Below, piece by piece: positions 22,035 through 29,407 of a stretch of DNA of 38,452 nucleotides. The notes beneath the pieces were generated by a model. That model was not told where the DNA came from and did no database searches. It was given only the letters and a program-made list of their open reading frames with translations. Position numbers and translations under genes: made by a program. Positions within the stretch are counted from its first letter, which is position 1, and every line of letters begins with the position of its first letter. Origin of the DNA: Candidatus Omnitrophota bacterium (lineage in GTDB: Bacteria; Omnitrophota; Koll11; Duberdicusellales; 4484-171); NCBI GenBank assembly GCA_030692055.1, contig JAUYCY010000015.1:1-38452 (forward strand), read 5' to 3'.

Positions 22035-22526
22035 ATGAAGACAAAGATAATTTTATTATTGATGATTGCTTTGCTTTATCAAAGTTTTGTTTTGGCTAAA
22101 GAGAAAGTCAGCACAGAAGAAAGAATAATTGGGTCTACTTTTAAAGGATTAGCTAAGGCGTTTGCCGCCGTCGCAGATATTAAAAAAATAAAAGAGTATA
22201 ATATTAATAAATTGAAAAAGATGAATGATAGCAAATTCAAAGCGCGCCAACCTAAGATTTACGAAGCGATAAAAGACCTGCCGCAACATATTAAAACTAC
22301 TTATGGGGTTAAAGAGGATATGACCAAAGAGCAGGTTATTAAGAATATAGAATCTTTAGATAAACAAAAAATATATGCAATAATCGATTCTGTTCCTGAC
22401 CCGCTTATAACAAGACTTTTCAAGGATTACCTGCGTAAATTAGGGCAGGATATAAAAAACAGTAATATGGTTGAGCAGGTCCAAGAGAGTTGGAATAAGA
22501 TTATAAGAAAGGCTCAAAAGAAATAA
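22035..22526 (+). CDS. Hypothetical exported helical protein
   Basis: About 163 residues from ATG 22035; an ATG at 22023 and a GTG at 21981 are in frame, but the signal peptide KTKIILLLMIALLYQSFVLA starts cleanly at 22035. The mature protein is basic and helical (GLAKAFAAVADIKKIKEYNI, IDSVPDPLITRLFKDYL), without cysteines or known motifs. No ribosome site is obvious. No family recognised. Confidence 0.55.
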   Translation: MKTKIILLLMIALLYQSFVLAKEKVSTEERIIGSTFKGLAKAFAAVADIKKIKEYNINKLKKMNDSKFKARQPKIYEAIKDLPQHIKTTYGVKEDMTKEQVIKNIESLDKQKIYAIIDSVPDPLITRLFKDYLRKLGQDIKNSNMVEQVQESWNKIIRKAQKK

Positions 22527-22564
22527 TATTTGTTCAATCTAGCTATAGCGCCTCAAAATCTCCC

Positions 22565-22593
22565 TTTACAGCCCCCAAAAACCCAAGTATAAT
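22565..22593 (+). promoter_or_regulatory. Strong predicted promoter upstream of tRNA-Pro
   Basis: TTTACA (22565-22570) and TATAAT (22588-22593) with an ideal 17-bp spacer. The start near 22600 would give a leader of about 120 nt containing the hairpin at 22631-22701 before tRNA-Pro. Confidence 0.65.
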
Positions 22594-22630
22594 AAGTAAA
22601 AATCAGGGATTTTGGTGATATTTTGAATTT

Positions 22631-22701
22631 AGGGTAAGGATTTTATGTAAGGCATCTCGGATGCGTATCCTTGATGCCGAAAAAAATCAAGGAATAACCC
22701 T
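22631..22701 (+). ncRNA. Candidate structured RNA before tRNA-Pro
   Basis: Nested pairing: AGGGT (22631-22635)/ACCCT (22697-22701); GATTTT (22639-22644)/AAAATC (22683-22688); GGCATC (22651-22656)/GATGCC (22673-22678); GGAT (22659-22662)/ATCC (22667-22670) with loop GCGT. It lies between a strong promoter and the tRNA. Could be a 5' leader for tRNA processing or a small RNA; family not recognised. Confidence 0.45.
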
Positions 22702-22721
22702 ATATATATTGGCATTTTTTT

Positions 22722-22797
22722 CGGGGGATAGCGCAGTCCGGCTTAGCGCACTTGAATGGGGTTCAAGGGGCCGAGAGTTCAAATCTCTCTCCCCCGA
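22722..22797 (+). tRNA. tRNA-Pro(GGG)
   Basis: 76 nt. Acceptor arms CGGGGGA/TCCCCCG with the C1-G72 pair typical of bacterial tRNA-Pro, anticodon stem CTTGA/TCAAG, loop ATGGGGT (GGG followed by G37), T-arm GAGAG TTCAAAT CTCTC, discriminator A. CCA not encoded. Confidence 0.94.
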
Positions 22798-22945
22798 CTG
22801 ATTATTTGTTATTTGAGAAGGGCGAGGAGTAGAGATTGCTCATCATAGCCTTAAAGGCCTAATACATTATTTGGATGCAATGACAGGCCTTCGGCCTAAC
22901 TCCGACATTAGTCGGAGATTACATACAAATCTCTCTCCCCCGACT
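22798..22945 (-). mobile_element. Structured element at tRNA-Pro 3' end, one unit
   Basis: The last 20 nt of the tRNA plus flank (22780-22799) recur at 22926-22945, 146 bp away. Minus strand: target ATTTG, T, stem ATGTAAT, hairpin CTCCGAC-TAAT-GTCGGAG, hairpin AGGCC-GAA-GGCCT, stem ATTGCAT, C, CAAAT complementary to ATTTG. Stem pairing includes a T.G. The tail (about 22800-22868) shares little with other copies. Confidence 0.8.
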
Positions 22946-23061
22946 TTGAATTTTATATGAGAGCGGGTTCCTGACACACTAAAATATTTGATTTAGGTGG
23001 TCATTACTTGCCGCTCGCCATCAAGTATAACATAAGTTAATAATTGGTAATTTAACATACA

Positions 23062-23070
23062 AAAGGAGGT
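23062..23070 (+). promoter_or_regulatory. Ribosome site of the PilZ gene
   Basis: AAAAGGAGGT lies 6 nt before ATG 23076, an optimal spacing. No convincing promoter could be assigned in 22946-23061. Confidence 0.7.
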
Positions 23071-23075
23071 AAAGA

Positions 23076-23441
23076 ATGGAAAAATATGGTGGTTCTGAAA
23101 AAAGAAAATATCAACGGGCAAATGCTAATTTTGTAGTTAGTTACCGCCTTAAGGATTTTCCCGATAGTTACGATTTAAGCCAGACAAAAAATATAGGCCA
23201 GGGTGGGTTGCTTCTTACTACTAATAAAAAGTTTGATAAAGGTACGCAGCTGGCCATGACTATAAGATTTCCTTTTGTTAATCAAAGGATAGAGGTTACG
23301 GGAGAGGTTATGGATTCAAAGGAAATAGTAAAAGGTTTAATCTATGAAACGAGGATTATGTTTATAGATTTACCGCAGGACTTTTTCCAACAGCTAGGTG
23401 ATTTTATAAAGGAGTTATTGAGCAAATGGTCAAAAAAATAG
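23076..23441 (+). CDS. PilZ domain protein (c-di-GMP receptor candidate)
   Basis: 121 residues, a single PilZ domain. The RxxxR motif is RKYQR (~10-14). The second c-di-GMP motif (D/N)xSxxG appears as NIGQGG (~45-50), with Gly in place of Ser. Strands LLLTTNKKFDKGTQLAMTIRF and VTGEVMDSKEI follow. PilZ proteins bind c-di-GMP and control motility or exopolysaccharide; the Ser-to-Gly change may lower affinity. A c-di-GMP riboswitch lies 8 kb away. It overlaps hom by 16 bp. Confidence 0.85.
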   Translation: MEKYGGSEKRKYQRANANFVVSYRLKDFPDSYDLSQTKNIGQGGLLLTTNKKFDKGTQLAMTIRFPFVNQRIEVTGEVMDSKEIVKGLIYETRIMFIDLPQDFFQQLGDFIKELLSKWSKK

Positions 23442-24694
23442 GTATTATTGGACTAGGTAATGTGGGGGAAGCGACTATTCGTTCCTTGAAGAACTCTGCC
23501 TCTTTGCTTAATCATAGAGCTTCTTTGAGGGTAGAAATCAAGGGTTTGTGTGATTCAAGAAAGCAAAAACAAAAATTAGCTTCAAGGTATTCATTGCCCT
23601 TTACTACGGATGCCTCTAAACTTATCAACGACCCCGATATTGATATAATTGTAGAATTAATCGGAGGCATAGAACCTGCTTATACATATATAAAAGAATC
23701 TTTAAGGAGAGGTAAAAATATTGTAACCGCCAATAAAGCTCTTCTGGCTTTGCATGGAAGAGATATTTTTAGTTTAGCAAAAAGTAAAGGAAAGGCAATT
23801 GGTTTTGAGGCTTCTGTATGCGCGGCAATTCCGCTTATAAAAAGTATTTCTGAAGGGTTGGTTGGCTGTGAAGTAAAAAAAATATACGGAATTCTTAACG
23901 GAACCACCAATTATATTCTCCATAGGATGAGTAAGGAAAAAATGGAGTTTTCTTATGCGCTTCGCGAAGCACAAAAGAAAGGATTAGCAGAAAAAAATCC
24001 TTATTTAGATATAGAAGGCATAGACACCCTTAATAAATTATGCATCTTAAGTTATCTTTGTTTCGGTGTATGGCCATCCTTAAAGAAGGCATATGCCGAA
24101 GGAATTTCTAAAATTAATACCCTAGACATTTTATATGCCCAAGAACTAAACTACCGTATCAAACTTTTAGCTATTGCAAAAAAGCAAAACAATACTCTTG
24201 ATTTAAGAGTTCACCCGACATTAATACCGATGGGGCATCCGCTCTCTGAGGTATCTGCTGCCTACAATGCAGTATATCTTGATACGCAACCTGCCGGAGA
24301 TTTACTTTTTTATGGACAAGGTGCCGGAGGGCTGCCTACTTCTGCTGCGGTTATTTCTGACATCGTGAGTATTTCTTCAAACCAAAAGTGCCTTTTACGC
24401 AAAGAGGAGAATATAAAACTTAAAAATATCAAAGATATCCAAGAGCGCTATTATATACGCTTTATGGCGCACGATAGGCCCGGGGTGCTAGCGAAGGTTT
24501 CAAAAATCCTTGCTTCTTTAAATATAAGCATTGCTTCCGTTACACAAAAAGAAAGGCAGAGAAGAAAATTTGTCCCCATTATCATGCTTACCCACGAGGC
24601 AAAAGAAAATAACATAAGGAAAGCCTTGTCAAGGATAGATGAACTTCCGGTAATCAAAAGCCCTTCACAGATAATAAGGATAGAAGACCTATGA
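23426..24694 (+). CDS. hom: Homoserine dehydrogenase with ACT domain
   Basis: 422 residues. Reduces aspartate semialdehyde to homoserine on the way to threonine and methionine. NAD(P) motif GIIGLGNVGEATI (~6-18), IVELIGGIEPAY (~74), TANKALLA (~97-104), GILNGTTNYIL (~155), IEGIDTLNKL (~195) with a catalytic lysine in that region. A C-terminal ACT domain (~345-420, RFMAHDRPGVLAKVSKILAS) probably gives threonine feedback. Starts inside the PilZ gene and shares ATGA with thrC, a clear operon. Confidence 0.95.
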   Translation: MVKKIGIIGLGNVGEATIRSLKNSASLLNHRASLRVEIKGLCDSRKQKQKLASRYSLPFTTDASKLINDPDIDIIVELIGGIEPAYTYIKESLRRGKNIVTANKALLALHGRDIFSLAKSKGKAIGFEASVCAAIPLIKSISEGLVGCEVKKIYGILNGTTNYILHRMSKEKMEFSYALREAQKKGLAEKNPYLDIEGIDTLNKLCILSYLCFGVWPSLKKAYAEGISKINTLDILYAQELNYRIKLLAIAKKQNNTLDLRVHPTLIPMGHPLSEVSAAYNAVYLDTQPAGDLLFYGQGAGGLPTSAAVISDIVSISSNQKCLLRKEENIKLKNIKDIQERYYIRFMAHDRPGVLAKVSKILASLNISIASVTQKERQRRKFVPIIMLTHEAKENNIRKALSRIDELPVIKSPSQIIRIEDL

Positions 24695-25761
24695 GTCCAT
24701 ACCAAGGTGTGATTAGCCGTTACAGGCGATATCTACCTGTAACCCAAAAAACACCTATCGTTACTCTTTTGGAGGGTGACACTCCTTTAATATATTCACC
24801 AAAGATATCTCTTTATCTTGGCAAAAGCTTTAAAGTATACCTAAAATACGAAGGGCTTAACCCCACAGGGTCATTTAAGGATAGAGGAATGACTATGGCT
24901 ATCTCTAAAGCAAAAGAGGAAGGCCAAAAAGCTGTTATTTGCGCTTCCACCGGAAATACCTCTGCTTCTGCCGCTGCTTATGCCAGCCGGGCAGATTTAA
25001 AATGTATTGTAATTATACCAGAAGGTGCTATAGCTTTAGGCAAATTAGCTCAAAGCTTAATTCATAATGCGACAGTTATTGCCATAAAAGGAAATTTCGA
25101 TGACGCTTTGAATATAGTGAGAGAAATTTCTGCTAATTACCCGGTGCAGTTAGTAAATTCTATCAATCCCTATCGTATTGAAGGCCAAAAAACCGCCTCC
25201 TTTGAAATTTGCGATTACTTAGGCCAAGCTCCGCATTTTCACTCTCTTCCTGTAGGTAATGCCGGAAATATTACCGCCTACTGGAAAGGCTATAAAGAGT
25301 ATTATGCGTATAAAAAGATAAACTGTCTTCCTTCTATGTTAGGTTTTCAGGCAAAAGGCGCAGCCCCCATTGTTCGTGGCCGCCCTATAACCAAACCTAA
25401 AACTATCGCAACCGCAATAAAAATTGGTAATCCTGCAAGTTGGCAAAAGGCTCTCCAAGCCAAAGAAGAATCAGGTGGTTTAATTGACGCGGTAAGCGAC
25501 AAAGAGATAATTTACGCCTATAAATTTTTAGCGAAAGAGGAAGGAATATTTGTTGAACCGGCTTCCGCAGCATCCATAGCCGGTTTGTTTATGCTAAAAC
25601 GAAGTGGTTTTTTTGGGAAGATTAAAAACAAAGAGACAATTATCGCTTGTACTCTTACCGGTCATGGCCTTAAAGACCCACAACTTGCCATAAAAAGCAT
25701 AAAAAATCCGCCTATCGTCGCAGCCAAATTAGAAGCTGTCCTTAAAGTGGCCGGAATTTAA
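24691..25761 (+). CDS. thrC: Threonine synthase
   Basis: 356 residues, short fold-type II form. Converts O-phosphohomoserine to threonine with PLP. The PLP lysine is K63 in LNPTGSFKDRGM. CASTGNTSASAAAYA (~90-104) binds the phosphate side chain, VGNAGNITAYWKGYKEY (~188) is the Gly-rich PLP phosphate loop, and VEPASAASIAGL (~290) and ACTLTGHGLKDP (~317-328) close the site. Overlaps hom by 4 bp. Confidence 0.95.
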   Translation: MSPYQGVISRYRRYLPVTQKTPIVTLLEGDTPLIYSPKISLYLGKSFKVYLKYEGLNPTGSFKDRGMTMAISKAKEEGQKAVICASTGNTSASAAAYASRADLKCIVIIPEGAIALGKLAQSLIHNATVIAIKGNFDDALNIVREISANYPVQLVNSINPYRIEGQKTASFEICDYLGQAPHFHSLPVGNAGNITAYWKGYKEYYAYKKINCLPSMLGFQAKGAAPIVRGRPITKPKTIATAIKIGNPASWQKALQAKEESGGLIDAVSDKEIIYAYKFLAKEEGIFVEPASAASIAGLFMLKRSGFFGKIKNKETIIACTLTGHGLKDPQLAIKSIKNPPIVAAKLEAVLKVAGI

Positions 25762-25779
25762 TTAATTATTGTTGTTTTA

Positions 25780-25860
25780 TGATTACACAGATTAAAGATG
25801 CGATTACACCGATTAAAAAATCTGTGTAATCAATTTTTGAATCAGTGTAATCAGTATTTA
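25780..25860. repeat. Word hairpin (GATTACACAGATTA type)
   Basis: GATTACACAGATTAAAG, ATTACACCGATTAAA are followed by ATCTGTGTAATC and AATCAGTGTAATCAG. Halves are approximate reverse complements. Other copies at 29368-29402 and 32329-32415. Confidence 0.7.
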
Positions 25861-25861
25861 A

Positions 25862-26134
25862 GATGTATCCAATCTCCGACGTAAAGTCGGAGTTGCCCGA
25901 AGGGCACTTATTGGATCCATCGTTGGAATCGATAGAGAATATAACGCTTAGCGTAGGCTTAAGCAAGGTAGCTCATAAAAGCCATTGAAGGTTAAGAGAT
26001 GTATCCAATCTCCGACGTAAAGTCGGAGTTGCCCGAAGGGCATTTATTGGATCCATCGATGGTATTGACCAGAAATATAACGTTTTGCGTAAACTTAAGC
26101 AAAGCGGTTCGTAAAAGCCATTGAAGGTTAAGAG
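25862..26134 (+). mobile_element. Structured element array at the argS start codon, two units
   Basis: Two units with exact 136-bp spacing, marked by GATG at 25862-25865, 25998-26001 and 26134-26137 (the last is the argS start). Each: GATG, T, stem ATCCAAT, hairpin CTCCGAC-GTAAA-GTCGGAG, hairpin GCCC-GAA-GGGC, stem ATTGGAT, C, CATC complementary to GATG. The first ~60 bp are nearly identical; tails diverge (ATAACGCTTAGCGTAGG versus ATAACGTTTTGCGTAAA) with compensating changes in a small hairpin. The segment GCCATTGAAGGTTAAGAGATG, carrying the argS ribosome site and start, is duplicated at the end of each unit. Each unit also leaves a 41-codon frame open. Confidence 0.8.
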
Positions 26135-27727
26135 ATGAAAGGATTTTATCAGAGAGTTTGTACTATTTTAGAAGAAGTAGTTCGTAAAGACTACAGCATG
26201 GAATTAGAACCGCCTCTTTGGGAATTACCCTCTAAACAGGAATTTGGCGACCTTTCCTCTATGGCAGCTCTAAAGATTGCCTCTAAAGTTAAAGGCGATG
26301 CTTTAGAAATCGCTACTAACCTCAAAACCTCATTAGAAAAAGTTATTAAAGAAGATACAGAAAAAATTGAGATTCTTAAGCCCGGTTTTGTGAATATATT
26401 TATTTCGAAAAGAGAGCTTATAAATTCTTTAAACGAAATACTCGTAAATAAAGAAAGTTTCTTTCGCAATAAATTAAAGAATAAAGTTCTTCTAGAGTTT
26501 CTAAGCGCAAACCCTACTGGGCCTTTATCTATTGCCCATGGCAGGCAGGCAATAGTAGGAGATGCTATCGCTAATATTTTAGAGTTCTTTGGCGACGTTG
26601 TTACTAGGGAATATTATGTCAATGACGCCGGTAAGCAAATAGATCTTTTTATTGAATCGGTACAGGCACGCATAAAAGAACTAAAAGGGGAGCAGTTTGC
26701 AATACCAGAGGGAGGATATCAAGGCGAATACATAAAAGAAATCGCGCGAGAATATATTAAAGAAAAACCTAAGGATATAGGTAAATTTGTTCTTGCGTAT
26801 GTACTTACATGGATTAAGAAAGACCTCGCTTCTTTAGGCATAGACTTTGATAGTTGGATAAGCCAGCAGAAGATTATTGATGATAAAAAGATTGAAAAAG
26901 CAATTAAGGCATTACAGGATAAAGATTTAATTTATGAAAAAGAAGGCGCACTTTGGTTTTCTTCCACTAAATTCGGCGACGATAAAGATAGAGTTGTAAA
27001 GAAAAAAGATGGCGAACTTACTTATTTTGCTTCCGATATCGCTTATCATAAAGATAAAGCTGAACGCGGTTTTAAGAGGTTGATAAATCTTTGGGGGCCG
27101 GATCATCATGGCTATATTGAAAGGGTAAAATCAGCCATAGACGCGCTTGGGTATGATAAAAATATTTTAAAAGTCATAATTATTCAGCTGGTTACTCTCA
27201 AGACAAAAGAAAAGATGTCTAAGAGAAAAGGCACGGCGATTTTAATTTCCGATTTAATTACGGAATTAGGCAAAGACACGACGAGATTTTATTATCTTAC
27301 AAGGAAGAATTCTTCTCATCTTGAATTTGATATTGACCTTGCTAGGGCAGCATCGTTTGATAACCCTTTATATTATATCCAATATTGTTGTGCGCGTATT
27401 GAAAGTATTTTCGCTAAAGCAAATAAAAATGAGTTTAACCTAAAATATAGCCAATTTCTAAAAAGCCAAGAGGAATTAAGCTTACTTCGCGTACTACTAC
27501 AATTTTCATATGCTTTAGAGAAAGCTTATTATACCCTTGAACCGGTTTTTATTATTGAATACTTAAAGAATTTAGCAGCAGCGTTTCATAAGTTTTATGA
27601 AACAACCAGAGTAATAGGCGAAGAAGAAAATGTAGCTTGCGCCAGGCTAAATCTACTTGAGACAACAAAAATAGTTCTACATTGTGCGCTAAATTTATTA
27701 GGAATTATGCCGGTAAAAAAAATGTGA
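26135..27727 (+). CDS. argS: Arginyl-tRNA synthetase
   Basis: 530 residues. Charges tRNA-Arg. N-terminal Add-1 domain ~1-110. The class I signature is LSANPTGPLSIAHGR (~126-140), where the usual HxGH is S-I-A-H, so the first histidine is replaced by serine. The rest of the region (NPTGPL, HGRQAIVGDAIANIL) is canonical. NDAGKQIDLF (~161), FWGPDHHGY-like LWGPDHHGYIERVKSAI (~320) and KMSKRKGT (~360) follow. The C-terminal DALR anticodon domain (~420-530) ends in LGIMPVKKM. The start codon and ribosome site GAAGG are supplied by the last copy of the duplicated target of the upstream element array. Confidence 0.95.
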   Translation: MKGFYQRVCTILEEVVRKDYSMELEPPLWELPSKQEFGDLSSMAALKIASKVKGDALEIATNLKTSLEKVIKEDTEKIEILKPGFVNIFISKRELINSLNEILVNKESFFRNKLKNKVLLEFLSANPTGPLSIAHGRQAIVGDAIANILEFFGDVVTREYYVNDAGKQIDLFIESVQARIKELKGEQFAIPEGGYQGEYIKEIAREYIKEKPKDIGKFVLAYVLTWIKKDLASLGIDFDSWISQQKIIDDKKIEKAIKALQDKDLIYEKEGALWFSSTKFGDDKDRVVKKKDGELTYFASDIAYHKDKAERGFKRLINLWGPDHHGYIERVKSAIDALGYDKNILKVIIIQLVTLKTKEKMSKRKGTAILISDLITELGKDTTRFYYLTRKNSSHLEFDIDLARAASFDNPLYYIQYCCARIESIFAKANKNEFNLKYSQFLKSQEELSLLRVLLQFSYALEKAYYTLEPVFIIEYLKNLAAAFHKFYETTRVIGEEENVACARLNLLETTKIVLHCALNLLGIMPVKKM

Positions 27728-27780
27728 ACCGCAGATAAGCACAGATAAAGATTACTGATTATCGCAGATGGAGATAAACC
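27725..27780. repeat. Word repeat (CACAGATAAGCACAGAT type)
   Basis: AACCGCAGATAAGCACAGAT, AAAGATTACTGATTATCGCA, GATGGAGAT, just after argS. Related to 31745-31835. Confidence 0.5.
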
Positions 27781-27817
27781 TCTTGTTTTTTATTTCAGGG
27801 GGTTTAAAATAAAATAA

Positions 27818-29356
27818 ATGCATAGAAGAATATTCTTTTTTTTCTTAACCTTAGCCTCAACCTTAACTTTTCTTGTCTACCCCGAAACCATCAAGCTCAA
27901 AAACGGCAAAACCGTAGAAGCAAAAATAATTGAAAAGACTGACGAAACTATAAAAATAGATATTAGCGGAGTAATTATAACCTATTATCTCAATGAGATT
28001 GAAAGTATTGACGGTAAATTCATCTTTATCCAGAAAGATACTACTTCATCTTCTGCGTCAGCCTCTGCAAGAACCCCTAAAGAAATATTTGCTGATTTAA
28101 GCCCGGCCATTGTCTACATTGTAAATAAAACTGTTACAGGCGAAGAAATGCTTGGTAGTGGATTTATCGTTGACAAAGACGGTGTAATTGTTACTAACTT
28201 CCATGTGATGCGGGGCGCAAAAGAGGTGGTAGTAAAGCTTAAGGACGGGAAAGTATATCCTGTAACCGGTATAATCCACTACGACCCTAATTTAGATACC
28301 TGTATATTAAAAATCAATGCTAATAATCTTCCCACCATATCCATAGGTGATTCAAACACAATAGTTATAGGTGAAACCATTTATAATATTGGTACTCCCT
28401 TAGGTTTAGAATATTCCTTTTCTAGTGGCATAGTTTCTGGAAAACGAGATTTAAGCAATATAAAATATTTACAATTTACTGCTCCCGCCTCTCCTGGTAA
28501 TAGTGGCGGTCCTCTTATCAACCCTCAAGGTCAAGCAATAGGTATTGTCACCTTCCTGATACAAGGCGGTCAAAACCTTAACTTTGCCCTTGCCATTAAT
28601 GAAATTAAACCATTTATGACAAACCAAATAAAAACGACCTTCCAAGAATTTGTAGAAAAGGTGAGTCAGGCAGGTTTCTATTTTGTCCAAGGAGGTGATT
28701 GTCTCTTCGGGGGTGATTATAATCAAGCTATAGAAAATTATGAGAAAGCTATACAAATAGATCCTAACTACGTCGAAGCTTATAACAATCTCGGTTACAG
28801 TTACCGTAGTATAGGAAAATATAAGCAAGCCATCACATACTATCAGAAAGCCATCCAAATAAAACCTAATTTTATTCCAGCTTATGCAAATCTTGGCGCA
28901 CTTTATAACCAATTAAATGAATATCAAAACGCTAAGGATTATTTGACAAAAGGTGTACAGATAGATCCTGATTTTGCCGAATTATACAATAATCTCGGAT
29001 ATACTTATCAACTTCTAAATCAACACCAACAAGCTATGGGTTATTTTAAAAAGGCTATTCAAATCGATCCTGCTCTTGGCAGCGCTTACCATAATCTTGC
29101 CAGTTCTTATGTTGAATTAGGCAATTACGAAGACGCCATAATTAATTTTAAAAAAGCGATCGAATTAAACCCCAATGATCCTGTGATTTATTCTAGCCTT
29201 GGATTTGTATATAATTCTTTGAACAAATACCAAGAAGCCAAAAGATATTTATTAAAAGCAAAAGAATTATTTCAGCAGTTAGGAGATAATAGATACCTGG
29301 AAGCTATAGATAAATATTTGCAGGCGATAGAAGAAAAAATCAAAAAACTCCCTTAA
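27818..29356 (+). CDS. HtrA-type serine protease fused to TPR repeats
   Basis: 512 residues. Signal peptide ~1-22 (HRRIFFFFLTLASTLTFLVY). Residues ~24-70 form a small strand-rich domain (IKLKNGKTVEAKIIEKTDE). The S1C protease domain (~85-260) has a full triad: H129 in TNFHVM, D160 in DPNLDTCIL, S229 in GNSGGPL. There is no PDZ domain; instead about six TPRs (~285-500) with repeated Y..LG..Y....Y..A...Y.KAIQI.P spacing. TPRs probably recruit partners in place of PDZ domains. Periplasmic. The codons for LTLASTLT in the signal peptide are built from AACCTTAGCCTCAACCTTAA words. Confidence 0.9.
   Translation: MHRRIFFFFLTLASTLTFLVYPETIKLKNGKTVEAKIIEKTDETIKIDISGVIITYYLNEIESIDGKFIFIQKDTTSSSASASARTPKEIFADLSPAIVYIVNKTVTGEEMLGSGFIVDKDGVIVTNFHVMRGAKEVVVKLKDGKVYPVTGIIHYDPNLDTCILKINANNLPTISIGDSNTIVIGETIYNIGTPLGLEYSFSSGIVSGKRDLSNIKYLQFTAPASPGNSGGPLINPQGQAIGIVTFLIQGGQNLNFALAINEIKPFMTNQIKTTFQEFVEKVSQAGFYFVQGGDCLFGGDYNQAIENYEKAIQIDPNYVEAYNNLGYSYRSIGKYKQAITYYQKAIQIKPNFIPAYANLGALYNQLNEYQNAKDYLTKGVQIDPDFAELYNNLGYTYQLLNQHQQAMGYFKKAIQIDPALGSAYHNLASSYVELGNYEDAIINFKKAIELNPNDPVIYSSLGFVYNSLNKYQEAKRYLLKAKELFQQLGDNRYLEAIDKYLQAIEEKIKKLP
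27847..27872. repeat. TTAGCCT/AACCTTA words inside a signal-peptide sequence
   Basis: AACCTTAGCCTCAACCTTAA is the same vocabulary as the reverse half of the 7890-7992 block. It encodes the hydrophobic core of the HtrA-TPR signal peptide. Confidence 0.45.
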
Positions 29357-29363
29357 ATAAATT

Positions 29364-29405
29364 TTATCTGTGTAATCGTGTTTTAATCAGTGTAATCTTT
29401 ATTTA
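29364..29405. repeat. GTGTAATC words before recJ
   Basis: TCTGTGTAATCGTG and AATCAGTGTAATCTT, a partial copy of the GATTACAC family, between the protease and recJ. It leaves recJ without an evident ribosome site. Confidence 0.55.
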
Positions 29406-29407
29406 AT

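Noticed and set aside
25780..25860. CRISPR array
   Set aside because: Repeats are degenerate 8-12-nt words without constant length or spacers; no cas genes.
25862..26134. T-box or tRNA-sensing leader for argS
   Set aside because: No T-box sequence, specifier loop or terminator; the repeats match elements at unrelated loci.
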